Shown: positions 1-10,591 of the stretch, piece after piece
Position numbering within the stretch: the first letter of the stretch is position 1
Layout: the number at the start of each line of letters is the position of its first letter
NCBI GenBank assembly: GCA_022695795.1
Contig: MU404058.1
Location: 186,001-250,000, forward strand
Direction: 5' to 3'
Length of the DNA stretch: 64,000 bases
Source of the DNA: Biscogniauxia marginata
Taxonomy: Eukaryota > Ascomycota > Sordariomycetes > Xylariales > Xylariaceae
Translations under genes and position numbers: made by a program
The notes under the pieces: model-generated
The model's input: the letters and a program-made list of their open reading frames with translations, nothing else
What the model was told of the DNA's origin: nothing
Databases searched by the model: none

Positions 1-719
1 GGTTACTAGCAAAGCCTTCCTTATGTCTTCCCCACGCCACTGTACCAACCTTCGCTGATCTCCCGAGTCCTCTCGGGAAAGCCTTCGAAGGTCGGGGGAG
101 AAAATCGGACATAAAAGCCGTAGTGCTTGACAAGGATGATTGTTTTGCATACCCCGATACTAATGAGATATACCCGGCCTATGTAGTATGTAGAGAGTCA
201 TCGAGGCACTGCTGCCATGTATGCCACCCACTGACTATTACATAGAAGCGCTTCCAGCAACTCCGGAGAGAATACCCGGGCCACAGTCTGCTGATTGTTT
301 CGAACACGGCGGGTGCGACAACATATGATCGTGATGGAAGGTTGGCGAAGGAGCTGGAGTCGGTTACCGGAGTTTCGGTGCTAGCCCATGTCGTAAAGAA
401 ACCTGGTTGCAGGGGCGAGATCATGGCTCACTTTAGGAACCACCCCGAAACAGGAGTTACCCATCCAGATGAAGTTGTCATTATCGGGGATCGTCTAATG
501 ACGGACATGATGTTGGCCAACATGATGGGAAGCTGGGGAATATGGATTAAGGACGGAGTCAGGCCCTTAAATGAGAAGAGTATAGTATGTCTCCATGATC
601 GTTTGGAAGACAAGTCATATGCTAATCAGGTGCAGTTTTCGAAATTTGAGCAACGGCTTGGACCGTTCTTGATGGCCCGCGGTGTTCGGGCTCCTGACCC
701 CAAAAGTCCCTTCGAATAG
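1..719 (+). CDS. GEP4: GEP4-like mitochondrial phosphatidylglycerophosphatase (5' end off the window)
   Basis: HAD-superfamily phosphatase expected to dephosphorylate phosphatidylglycerophosphate to phosphatidylglycerol in the mitochondrial cardiolipin pathway. Two exons are visible: 1-185 and 246-719, joined by a 60-bp phase-0 intron (186-245, GTATGT..TAG, branch-like CTGAC near 231). The HAD motifs occur in order: VVLDKDDC (motif I, two Asp, about 120-143), LLIVSNTAGA (motif II), HVVKKPGC (motif III Lys) and VIIGDRLMTD (motif IV). The upstream stretch reads PSLCLPHATVPTFADLP, a typical N-terminal region of this family, so only a few residues plus the start codon are missing to the left. The frame is open to the TAG at 717-719. 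Family assignment rests on the motif set and their spacing; the mitochondrial location is family knowledge. Confidence 0.9.
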
Positions 720-2141
720 CTAGGTAAAATGCTGGTGACATTTCTTACGGTACTCCATGGAATAAAACACTTACAATGGAATCAAGAAAAATGAGCTAAG
801 TGAATTAAATTCCTTACATTATCCCCTACGAGGGTTAGTGAATATTGTGTCACTGCCCTCATATACGTTTGGTAAGAGCACAATTTGATGAATTCACGAA
901 TGGCCGATATCGCAGGAGCTGGGGTCGCCTACCCAGTGAATAGAATCGAATGTTTGCGACTGCCTACATGCTACTTCCAGATATGGACTCCGTACCGTTT
1001 AGCTGAGCCTCAATATTCAACGATTTTTATACGTTAAATCCTTCTTATTTCGAAGATCAAATATAATGGTTTACGTTGAAACAACATTCAGATTTAGAAA
1101 CGTGGATTAATGAAGATTATTTTTCTAGAAAATTACAGGTGGGCATATGTAGGACGTAGATTACTAGCAGTAGCGTCTATATATTATTCGGAAGATATTT
1201 TACTATTACTTCTGAAATATAACCATGTTAATCTATAAAACCACAGCCTCACAGGAATCTAATCGCGAGTTATCCCATCGCCTTAACACCAAACTCTACA
1301 TTAAACATGGAAGACTTGTAAAGGCAGGCATGCTGTAGCATGTAAGCGAGAAAGGGGGACAAACACCTACGACCGTATTACAGCTATAATACCATCATAC
1401 GTAACTTGTATAACTGAGGTTCTCGCTGCAATGAAAGCTCTGTAGATATGTAACCTAGACTTAGTCGTAGAATAATGCTAGTCCTACCCCTTTTTTTGTT
1501 GTATGCCAGGTAGGCACTTATCATATTAAGTCGAGACCTAGGAATATTCTTCTGCCACCTATTGCATTGACCATTAATTTGAAGCACATGATTACGACTG
1601 GTTCTAATTTGTGTTCTGGATCAGGGCCTATGATTATTTTGCTCGCGGGTTGTGGATAAATAACTACGATAGACTTCGGAAAGAGGAATACGGATTGGAT
1701 ATCGGTAACGAGGGGACGGAGATTTGTTATTGAATTCCTTATCGACATGCTTGTTGGCAGGAATCTATGAGTAGGTGCTGTTTTGGGAGCTAGTGTTCTC
1801 CTATCTAGCGATGAATCATGTTCATCTGAAAAGGCCCTGGCACAATGCTGAATTCACTAACGGTACAGTCGCTTTGTATGGCCTGTTGTAGACTAGAACT
1901 CGACCCTGTGAGTTCATACGAGGCAGGCACAGAAAACATAAAAGACCGAGGAGCGAGGCCTCTGGAAATATTTCCTTCCCACTTTTACCACAACACACAC
2001 ACACACACAGACGCACACCTAACTCGACCAACTCGATCCATCATCGTTAATCTGATAGCGAAGCGGAAGCCCACGCACTTACGGTAGCATTCCTGACGCC
2101 CTATCAAGCACATCCACCATTTTACCTCCCCTACCGGCAAC
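720..2141. other. Intergenic, no supported gene
   Basis: No reading frame here resembles a known protein. Two overlapping minus-strand open stretches (1384-1587 and 1521-1748) are short and show no motif. The right end (about 1960-2141) is C/A-rich, contains an AC dinucleotide run and probably holds the 5' leader of the gene starting at 2142. Confidence 0.6.
1993..2009. repeat. AC dinucleotide microsatellite
   Basis: Eight uninterrupted AC units lie about 135 bp upstream of the ATG at 2142, probably in its promoter or leader. Confidence 0.9.
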
Positions 2142-2929
2142 ATGGTTGGAAAAGTCTGGTCCGATCGCGAGGAGAAGTACTTTTGGCGCACCGCCGTGGC
2201 CAACTCCCCCAAGCGAGCTGGAATCGATCGTGCGAAGGCCGAGAAGTCCTGGGACCAACTTGCCAAGGACATGCAGCGTGCGATGGGAGAGCATGCCCGC
2301 CGCGATTACACCGGGACCATGCTGTGTAAGACCTGACCTGACCTGACCTTCAATCTCCCTCTCACCACCCACCCATCGTGTGGTTCGTTACTAACAAAAT
2401 TCGCCGAACAGTCGAGCACTACTTCCAGAATATTGAGAGCCAGCGGAAGTCCCCCCATGCCGTCGTCTACGTGTACGAATACCTGAAGAAGCTCGGTACG
2501 TAATTGCTCTTTTTTTCTTCTTCTTCTTTCGTTCCGTGTTCTTGCCATATTAATTCCAGTGCACAACCAGGTCCGCATCGTCAGCCCCCGGACATAGGGA
2601 AACTATCCAGATACATGTCCGGCTCTTCCTCCCGCAAGGATGGCATTGCAGAGACTACCAGCACTGCTGGTTGCTCTGATGCTGCTCCTGTGGATGCAGT
2701 AGCCGCAGCCACCAACGCCGCAGCCGGTGCTATTCGGGGCCCCGGCGGGCCTGTCTCCACTCCGGTCCCAGACTTCAACGCACCGATCGTTATCCGAACT
2801 ATCTCCCGAAACACCGGCACCTTGCCTGGCACCGGAGTCTTCTCCACCAACTCCGGGCGCCACGACGACGAATCGCTGTTCGTCGAGGACGATGACCCCG
2901 AGCTCGAGGAGGGCGAGATTCGCGGCTAG
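2142..2929 (+). CDS. Fungal protein of unknown function with SANT/Myb-like N-terminus, 208 aa
   Basis: Three exons are proposed: 2142-2325, 2412-2495 and 2571-2929, with introns 2326-2411 (GTAAGA..CAG) and 2496-2570 (GTACGT..CAG). Together they give a continuous 208-residue frame. The N-terminal ~90 residues start MVGKVWSDREEKYFW and continue with two Trp/Phe-containing helical segments up to TGTMLFEHYFQNIE. The W..EE..FW spacing recalls a SANT/Myb-type helical module, but this is an impression and not a firm domain call. The C-terminal half is Ser/Ala/Gly/Pro-rich, low complexity, and ends in an acidic tail (VEDDDPELEEGEIRG). An acceptor at 2559 would bring an early stop, so the acceptor at 2570 is preferred. 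Function is not known; a small nuclear regulatory protein is possible. Confidence 0.75.
2330..2349. repeat. Four tandem GACCT units inside intron 1
   Basis: Four perfect 5-bp units lie just after the 5' splice site of the first intron of the 2142-2929 gene, so unit-number changes would leave the protein unaffected. Confidence 0.85.
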
Positions 2930-3806
2930 CGTAGCTCCCTTCTCCTCAGCCAACCTCCCCTCTCCTCCTCTAGTCATACTGATATCTCTAGTCGCTTGAT
3001 ACTTGAGATTTGAAGAAAGCATATTTATTCGTTGATTTCGCACATTAAGGGGGGGAACACCTAGAACTTCATTTGTCGGCTCCTGGCGTCGGCGACACAT
3101 CTCATCATAACCACTGCAGAATTCGGCATTATCGTTGATTTACCCATCAGTCCCATCATGGACCATAAATATCATCAGAGCATAATATCATCCCTGCATC
3201 CCCGGCGATTGTGATCTCATCTGCGTGAGTGTACTGTTTTTTTTTTCCCCTGTGGGATCGAAGTGAATGTTTTTCAGATTGAATCGCGAGATTTTCCTGA
3301 GCCCACCCGTGTCCTCGAACTATTGAACCTGGTGAACCATTGTTTCCTAATGTCTGTCTTTGCATGTCGCGATGATCGAACAGCTTTGTTCATGAATAAT
3401 CATGCTGAACTCCCTTTTGACTAAATGCACCTCCAGGGTGTTAATGTTATCGCTATCATTATCAGCAAGTACTCTGTATTGATATGGACCTAAACGATCG
3501 TGAATTTGATTGGTTAAGACTCAAGCCCCCTGGCACGTGCCATATTTGCTGTATTGTGGCTGTCTCTCGGCGCTTGTCGCGACAAGATGCAACTTTCGTT
3601 CTCAACACTAGGTAATATGCCAACAGCAACTCGCCGTAACAGCAACTTTCTGAATTGACCCTGGCAAGACATGTCCCTTGGAAATTTCAAAGCACCCACA
3701 AGAAGCACTTGTGCACTCTCGATGAGCAAATAGGTGGTGCCGGGCCCCTGAGGAAGCTAAGAACGAAGTGCAGTGCTCAACAAACTCAATCCTGGAATTT
3801 GGAACC
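2930..3806. other. Intergenic, no supported gene
   Basis: Holds the 3' flank of the 208-aa gene and the promoter or leader of the CutC-family gene. Short T-runs (near 3236-3248) are present. No reading frame with recognisable similarity was seen. Confidence 0.6.
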
Positions 3807-4721
3807 ATGGCAAGAGTTGGCTTGGAGGTCCCCGTGTTTGGGCCGAGCGCGGCAAAGAGAGCAGTATACCTCGGTGCATCGTGTGTAGAGCTCAACGCAG
3901 CTGGATCATATGCCGCTGGTGGGCTGACGCCATCGTTGGCAGATCTGGAGTGTGTTGCCGATCTGGATGTTCCGTTACGGATTATGATCAGGCCACGGGG
4001 ACCCCCATCCAGAGAGCGTGATTTTATCTACCACAAGGAGGAGTTTCTGCAGATGGCAAGAGACATCCATCAATTCAAGAAGTCAGGACTGCTGAGGGAA
4101 GAAAGAGGTGATGGGTTCGTGTTTGGGATCCTAAAGGAAGCCATCAGTACACATTTACAGGATAAACCTATTGAGACGGCATCAAACTTTGGCAATGTGC
4201 AGCAGAGAAAACATACACAGTTAGGCCAACAAGAGGCAAGCACCCACACGCCGAGATGCTGGGTTGACGTGGAGAGGTGCACTCACCTCGTTAAGGCTTG
4301 TCGCCCCTTCAAAGCCGTCTTTCATCGAGCCTTTGACGAGATCGTTAGCAGTAGTGAGGATAGCACTGTATTGTCAGAACACAACTCGTGGGACAAAGCC
4401 CTGGACGACCTATCTGTATGTGGGTTCAACGCAATCCTCACATCTGGCGGCTTGGGCAAGGCCATACAGAACGTGACCACCTTGCGGAGTATCATAAGGA
4501 AAGCAGAGGAGCTTGGCATTGAAATCATTATAGGCGGTGGAGTGAGAAAGACCAACATCGGTGAGTTGGTGGAGAGACTTGAGCTGGGAACGGAAGACCA
4601 TCGTACAATCGTCCACTCCGCATGTTTATCTGGGGATTCCGGTGAAGAAGTGGACGAGGATGAAGTACAGGGCATTGTAACACATCTGCAGTCGTCTCCC
4701 ACAAAAAGTGCAGTAGATTAG
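3807..4721 (+). CDS. CUTC: CutC-family copper homeostasis protein, 304 aa
   Basis: Intronless frame with a TIM-barrel CutC signature. It begins ARVGLEVPVFGPSAAKRA (strand 1 and first helix), then CVELNA, LRIMIRPRG with a following YHKEEFLQMARDI, FVFGIL, then VFHRAFDE, ILTSGGLGKA and IIIGGGVR, all in the family order. CutC proteins are linked to copper tolerance, but their biochemical role is poorly defined. The ATG at 3807 is chosen because the open frame upstream has no earlier ATG (position 3768 is GTG) and because the context AACCATGG is favourable. The protein is somewhat longer than the usual 240-280 residues because of an insertion of about 45 residues at about 4140-4260 and an acidic C-terminal tail. 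No sign of RIP. Confidence 0.88.
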   Translation: MARVGLEVPVFGPSAAKRAVYLGASCVELNAAGSYAAGGLTPSLADLECVADLDVPLRIMIRPRGPPSRERDFIYHKEEFLQMARDIHQFKKSGLLREERGDGFVFGILKEAISTHLQDKPIETASNFGNVQQRKHTQLGQQEASTHTPRCWVDVERCTHLVKACRPFKAVFHRAFDEIVSSSEDSTVLSEHNSWDKALDDLSVCGFNAILTSGGLGKAIQNVTTLRSIIRKAEELGIEIIIGGGVRKTNIGELVERLELGTEDHRTIVHSACLSGDSGEEVDEDEVQGIVTHLQSSPTKSAVD

Positions 4722-5336
4722 GAGGCTACTTGAGCTATCTACACGGGAAAAACACTTAAAAGACTTTGGTTGTAAGCTAAGAATTATGACTAGTGTTTAA
4801 ATATAGAGAATGTCGTATGATCTCCTCTTTAGGCTCTGGGGCAAAGTTTGAGTACAGGACCTTGCCATACAAAATCAGTTCTTTGCTAATTACTTACTTC
4901 CATTGGATAGGAATATCCCGGGGTTATGTGTGTTTGTTTATGTTTACCAAATCTGCAAGAGCGCTGCTACATACGATATATACCCTGGCGACTGGAGATC
5001 ATGACATGGAAGACCGGCGTGCACCGTAGGAACTTCGTTGTCATTGTTTAACTTGAGCGAGGGAGTGAGCTCCCTTACTTGCGCGTCGGAGAAATAGAAG
5101 CCATTACGCTTATACCCGACATAAGTGCCAGGTTTTTCTTTTTTAAGTATTTTTTAAGTATTTTTTAAATTTTTTTTCGGGTTCGTAGTGCAAGGGGCTG
5201 CTAATTATATATGTGACGAATGATAATGGCGTTCTGGTTTATATTAGCTAGGTGATGTATCAGTTGCACGCGTGCAGCTTTACATAGATAGTTACTTAAG
5301 TACCTACTTAGTATATATTGTTAGTACTATATGTAT
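4722..5336. other. Intergenic with T-rich direct repeats
   Basis: Gene-free by eye. Around 5133-5180 there are short direct repeats of TTTTTTAAGTA followed by a T-run. A short inverted repeat GGGAGTGAGCTCCC lies near 5060. Confidence 0.6.
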
Positions 5337-5639
5337 TCATCTGGTACTACCCTTCCTTACGAATTCTACACGCGTGTAGTTGCCCGGCAGTCTGCTGTCA
5401 TATCCTACTCGCCAGTTTTCACTACCGACAATGATAGAGCCGTAGAAGAGATTGTGGGGGCTATATCTCTCCTTTATCTCGTTCAGCTGAGCGGAGCTGC
5501 TACCGTAGAGAGCCTGCTGAAAGTAAGGCTGGTGGTGTAGATCGCCCTCGTTCAGGTACGCGTTACCTCCCGGGGTTAAGGCTTCTAGCGCGGGCATCAG
5601 CACGTGCGTGGCCTGTTGCCGCCCCGTAGTTAAAGACAT
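5337..5639 (-). pseudogene. Truncated C-terminal fragment of a BBE-type FAD-linked oxidoreductase
   Basis: Read on the minus strand, 100 codons resemble the C-terminal berberine-bridge (BBE) region of fungal FAD-binding oxidoreductases: ALTPGGNAYLNEGD, then PYFQQALYGSSSAQLNEI, then YSPHNLFY and SIIVGSENW. In complete enzymes this region follows about 400 residues of FAD-binding and substrate domains. Here nothing upstream on the minus strand (above 5640) continues it: an in-frame stop lies immediately before the Met and no flavinylation or FAD motif was found. It is therefore best read as a relic of a degraded or rearranged gene. Its composition is normal, without obvious RIP. Confidence 0.65.
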
Positions 5640-6269
5640 AGCGGCGCCCGGCTAAAGCTTCGTTGATACATTGCCAGCGTGACTATCAATCTCCTCCTTT
5701 AGATGTATATAGGTAGTTGTGAGATACGCTAAGCAGGGTGCCCTTTCTTTCTTTCCCTCTTGATAGTTAAACATATATACGCTCTATTTAGGTACAAGTA
5801 GTGCAAGAGCCGTGCTCGTGTGTCGTAGTCATATGTAAAGTAAAATACTACTTAAAGCAGTAATAGTGCTAGCGTAACTTTTGTAACAATTTCCCTTTTA
5901 ACCTGCAATTTTCTCGTAAATAGTGAGCACACCAGTGGAAATTGCAAGCTGCTAAAGTAGCTCCCGTGGATGCCTTGCGCTTGACTATTCAGCCTGCCCC
6001 ATTCCGAACTTCAACTAGAGGAGGGCTCTGTCGTGGCCAGTAAGGTCTAGACTGCTTGCTAGCACAATCGATATTGAGGTGGCATGTTTTTATGTGCCCA
6101 TGGAATATTGGTCTAGATTTCGCACGTGTATATCTTAAACATGTCTCCAGCGCTGTATATCCTTCATATTGGACCTTTACCTTTTACACTCGTTCGACAT
6201 TCAGTCACCGTCGCTCTTTACCATTGTCATTATTCGGCCCTCACTTTTCACATTCTTTTTTGCCTCAAA
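5640..6269. other. Intergenic, promoter side of the secreted-protein gene
   Basis: No gene was recognised. The last ~80 bp before 6270 are pyrimidine-rich, as in many fungal promoters and leaders. Confidence 0.55.
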
Positions 6270-7913
6270 ATGTGGCTCCCATTCGTTTTACTCGGCCTCA
6301 GCACTTCATTAGTTGCTGCTGCTACTAATTCTTCCCCAAATTCCTCTATAATATGCTCTAATTCTGTATATGAACCTTTCCTAGACCTATCTGCTTACGC
6401 TCCAGCAGAGTCATATTGCTCAAAACTTTACCCAGTAGCTCCTGTAACTTTGTAAGTAAATGAAATATGTATAGGAGTGCATCTGCCAATTTCTCTAGAA
6501 TCTATACGCAACCATCGAAGTGTGGCTTTGCAACTCGACTTTGACTGATATCAACACACAGAACCTTAACGGCCCCGACAACAACCAGGACAATAACAGC
6601 AAACTGGACGCTCAGCATTACCATCACGGATTCTGCCTTGACAAATACTGTAACTGCTGCTCCCATAACCGCCATTACGTCCCTCGACACCGTGACTACT
6701 ACAACGATCATTGACACAGTAGTCACGGAAACAGCGCCAGTTACGACAAGTTTCACGATGACTACCCTTACGGAAATATCCACGCTTTTCACCACTGAAA
6801 CAGTGACTGCCGGTGCTCAATCACCAGAGAAGAGAGACACTAGCACCGGGTATCCAGTTGCGACGACATCGACGACAAAAGCATATAATACCGGCAAAAA
6901 GAAGTGTCATCACAAGTCTATTTCAAGCACCACTATAAACGCTACTTCCCTCCCAACTACTTTCCTGACACCTACTTCACTGACAACTACCTCACTGGAA
7001 CCTACTTCTTTTACATCTACTACTCTGACATCTAATACTACTGCTCTGAAATCTGCTGCTCCTGTTGGCGACTGCGGACCCGACGATGTTCTTTGCTCGA
7101 TATTCTCATCACTTACTAAGACGGCAAAGCCCGTAATAAGTACCGTCTGCAGCTGTATCGAGACACCCGAGACTACAACAGTAGTAGGTTTCAGTGGCCC
7201 CTACATTTTAATGAAAAGTGAGAGACTAACTAACTATATTTAAGACGACGACTCCAAGTGCCACTTTCATCACGACGCCATTGACAAGCGTCGCAACTAC
7301 GCCTATAGACACTTCGACCGTCACTCCAACAGTCACTGAAACAGTCACTCGTAAGTAAACCATCAATCTCATCGCTCGGACAATTTATCTTCATAGCCCA
7401 TAACGCAAATGCATTCATAAGTATCAAAGCGATCCAAGCGCTCAAAATACTTTCACTTCTCATCAACCCACTCATTGCTAACCCTGAATCCCAGCAAGCA
7501 CCACGGCCTCCATCACCAACGTAGAAACCGTCACGGAAATGCCCACTCAGACCATCACCGTCACAGCAACGACCACGACAACAACCACATCCACAGCGAC
7601 GGCCACTGTCCAGGCTTGGTGCGCTTCCGGCCCGAGCGCCGCATCGAACACATGCAGCTGCTCGTACTCGGTGTCCTGCGACAGCAACTTCGGCGTGGGC
7701 CCCACCGTCTCGCAGACCGCGCCGGACCTCGCGGCCTGCCAGACGCGGTGCGACATGTACCTGAACTGCCTGGCCTACAGCTTCAGCGACGCAACGAACA
7801 GCTGCGGGCTCTACATTACTATCCCGTCGTCGCGGAGTTCTGCGGCCGGCTTCGCCGCCGCGGTGCGGAGCAGGGGAACTTGCTCGAATAGCGGCTGCGA
7901 GGCGTATTTCTAG
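6270..7913 (+). CDS. Secreted Ser/Thr-rich cell-surface-like protein with Cys-rich C-terminus, 442 aa
   Basis: Four exons are proposed: 6270-6451, 6562-7183, 7245-7350 and 7495-7913. The introns are 6452-6561 (GTAAGT..CAG with TGACTGAT branch), 7184-7244 (GTAGGT..AAG with CTAAC) and 7351-7494 (GTAAGT..CAG). The phases agree and give 442 residues. The start at 6270 gives a signal peptide, MWLPFVLLGLSTSLVAA. Residues ~65-330 are a Thr/Ser/Val-rich stalk with many TTT and TVT repeats, likely O-glycosylated. The last ~110 residues contain about a dozen Cys (CSCSYSVSCDSNFG, then ACQTRCDMYLNCLAYSF), with spacing that recalls PAN/apple-like adhesive modules in fungal surface proteins. No GPI-type hydrophobic tail was seen: it ends CEAYF. 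Probably wall-associated or adhesin-like; the ligand is unknown. Confidence 0.75.
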
Positions 7914-9305
7914 CGGAAGATCGTGACATGATGTCAAGTGATGGGTTTACATGTATAGCGGTTTGGGGGTCTGCATCATCAAATTTTTTTTAGATTCGCC
8001 TCGCTAATGGGCCGTCCTGCGTGGAGGTTGATAGCTTCAAGGTTCCCCGACTCCTTTTGCTCCTGTTAACCCTTTCCCGTCACCTTTCTTGGGTAATAAA
8101 CAAGTCACGGAGAAGACAAAGCGTGGCATAATTTATATTTGAATGTAATGGCCCAATCCAATTCGCTCATCTGTGTACGAGAAATTATAGTCACGTTATG
8201 AACTCATATGTTCACTTTCAATTGAAAATTCCCCTATATGTCTCCTGGGTGACACTTTAAAATCTATCGTATCATGTCTATTATCTGTAGCATAGCATAA
8301 AGGGGGGTAAATAGATGTGCTAATAACGTACTGAAAATGTGTAAAACCGCTCTTGATAAAGCTAACAGCCTTGCTTCATGGTGGAATACTCTATACAGCT
8401 CAAGATATACCGTACATACTCTAGACTATCTAGAAATGTCAGCCAATAGCAATTTTTCTTAATATTCAGACCAACTTACCAACGTATGAAGAGGTCCTAG
8501 ACTCTTTTTTTTTTTCCCCTAGTGAATGTGTGGCAAAAGCGAACGCTAATTGCCCTTCTAGAAATTAGCCCTTATATAGTCCGCGATAGAATGTTTGAAT
8601 CTTCTAAAGGTGGACGCGGGAATTTGAACCTTTCCTATGACCGCTAAGAACTACCGATCCGTGAGATATCGGCGTGGAAGAGTGATGTTTCTTGCTCTGT
8701 GCGTCGACTGATAGTCGATCCCCGGTCCTGGTTGGTGACATGCCTCACCTGGGGTAGCAATCGTCTCGTTATGAACTGGATATGATCCAGGTGTGATTAA
8801 AAAACTTCAACGGAAAACCTGACAGTAGTAATCCTGGTTTCCGTATGTCTACCTACTAAATGCATATAAACCATTTGCTATTAGTGTAAGTAGGTTTCTA
8901 CTTTATGTAATTGAGCTGAATTAGGTTTTTAAGTTCTGTCTCCCCTTCTCCGCGAGCTATTGGGGCTGGTTTATGATGATGTTGTGGTATCACAATATAT
9001 ATTACTGTAGGTTCATATAGAGAGACACTTAGCTGTCACGGAACAATCCATACCTATTCCACATCACCCTGGATCAGTATCTGGTGCCTATTCAGTGTAG
9101 TGCATACGGTCTACTAGCTAGATTACTACTACATTCGAAGTTCACAAATTAAAATCAAGTAGAATCGACATATTTAACAGAATTCTGTGCATTATTTGGT
9201 AAACCCGAGTAGAAATATACCTCCCCTCTAACGTCTACTTAGTAGGAGGTTATAGTAGCGAGCAAAAATATAAGATAATAAACCGAGGTGTATTGCATGA
9301 ATGCG
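7914..9305. other. Intergenic, no supported gene
   Basis: Lies between the 3' ends of two convergent genes. It contains T-runs (about 7984-7992 and 8503-8516) but no reading frame or RNA gene I can support. Confidence 0.6.
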
Positions 9306-10591
9306 TTAATTATACCCGAGGAACATTTTCAATTTGTCGTCGAGCCACTTCACGTCTTCTTTGCTCTGCCCGGGACCACCGGCCCTACAAATCGTCAGCA
9401 GCTAGAATCATATCTGTAGAGAACGGAAACAATCTCACCAATGGCCCCAAATTGATGGGAACGCAACACACTTGCCGGTTCCCGGAGACATGTTTTGAAC
9501 TTCGTACACGGAATCCTCGGGCGGGAAATACAGGTCCGTCTTAGAGGGAAGAACGAGCATCTTGGCCTTGATGCTCCTCATCGCCAACTCGAAATCTATG
9601 TCTGTTCAGCCTTTTTTGTCACTAATAGGAGTGGCTGTATAGGTACGTATACTTACCTTTATTATAAGGCGTCTGGTCCGAGACGTCGCCGGCTTGCCAT
9701 GTATGCAGCATCGTCAACATATTCTCCGGGTCTAACCAACAGCGTAAGCCCAGCCATTCGATCCATCTCAACGTGAGTCCAACGCACCTTTAGATGTCGC
9801 CCAACCCTCCCAGAACTTGACCATGAAGTCTTCGAGGTCTTTGTAGCCGAGATATGTCTCATATAGTCTCTCACGGTAAAAGGCTTGGCTAAATCCCCAG
9901 CCTGCATACACACGGCCAAGAGCTTTGAGTCCATTCTCACGTTCTTCGGCCGTCCAGCCTCGATACTGTGAAGCGGGAGTCGTTTCGCCCTGGCAGCTAC
10001 CGGCCGAACTTGCCCCTTTGGCTGCTAGGAGCGCGCTCTTGACGCCTTCAAGGAAGACTTGGTTGTGCAAGCTAGTTCTGGCGCTCCCACAAAACGGCAC
10101 GGCTAGGTCCACGAAGTCTGGATACTGAGTGACCCACTGGTATGTCTGCCCAGCTCCTTAAATTCTCTACTATCAGATTATGATAAAATCCAACACTAGA
10201 TGCGAGGGGCTGACCTACCCATGCTCCAGCCTAGGACACATCTTACATGCTTGATGCCTAGACCCTCCGTTACGAGGCGATACTGCGCAGTCACATTGTC
10301 AAAGAATGTGACGTCCGGGAATGGCCGCAGCTCCGGACTATTTGAGGGGCTTTTCGATTGCCCATTGCCGAATAGTGCGGGGACGATGATGAGATATGTC
10401 TTGGGACTCAGAGTCATATCGTCGCCGATCAGCCACTCATTGTCGGAAATTAGTCCGCTATACCATGTAGGATACACAATCACCGGATTGGTGGGGTTAC
10501 CGAAGGTCTTGTAGGCGATGTACGCATTGGGGATTGTTACCCCCGACTTGAGGACGAAGTCGCCCAAGTGAAACGTCTTGATCTCGGCCAT
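9306..10591 (-). CDS. Alpha/beta hydrolase, homoserine acetyltransferase family, 350 aa
   Basis: Five minus-strand exons are proposed: 10591-10219, 10156-9788, 9731-9657, 9595-9439 and 9384-9306. Introns are 54-62 bp, all GT..AG with consistent phases, and give 350 residues (MAEIKTFHLGDF..). The nucleophile elbow GWSMGAGQTYQW (catalytic Ser) spans the first intron. The family block NMLTMLHTWQAGD is exon 3. The acid residue is in LPSKTDLYFPPED and the catalytic His in WGHWAGGPG, in exons 4-5. This is the MetX/homoserine O-acetyltransferase fold. Many fungal members of this length are not true MetX enzymes but hydrolases or acyltransferases of unknown substrate, sometimes in secondary metabolism, so the substrate is left open. 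All catalytic residues are present and the gene appears intact. Confidence 0.85.

Noticed and set aside
1384..1748. Two overlapping minus-strand open stretches
   Set aside because: Short, no recognisable motif, no splice context linking them; likely chance.
3768..3806. Upstream extension of the CutC-family frame
   Set aside because: The first codon of the extension is GTG; the first ATG in frame is at 3807.
8600..8680. A tRNA-like T-arm sequence on the minus strand (GGTTCAAATTCCCGC)
   Set aside because: The stem does not pair and no matching acceptor, D or anticodon arm could be assembled.
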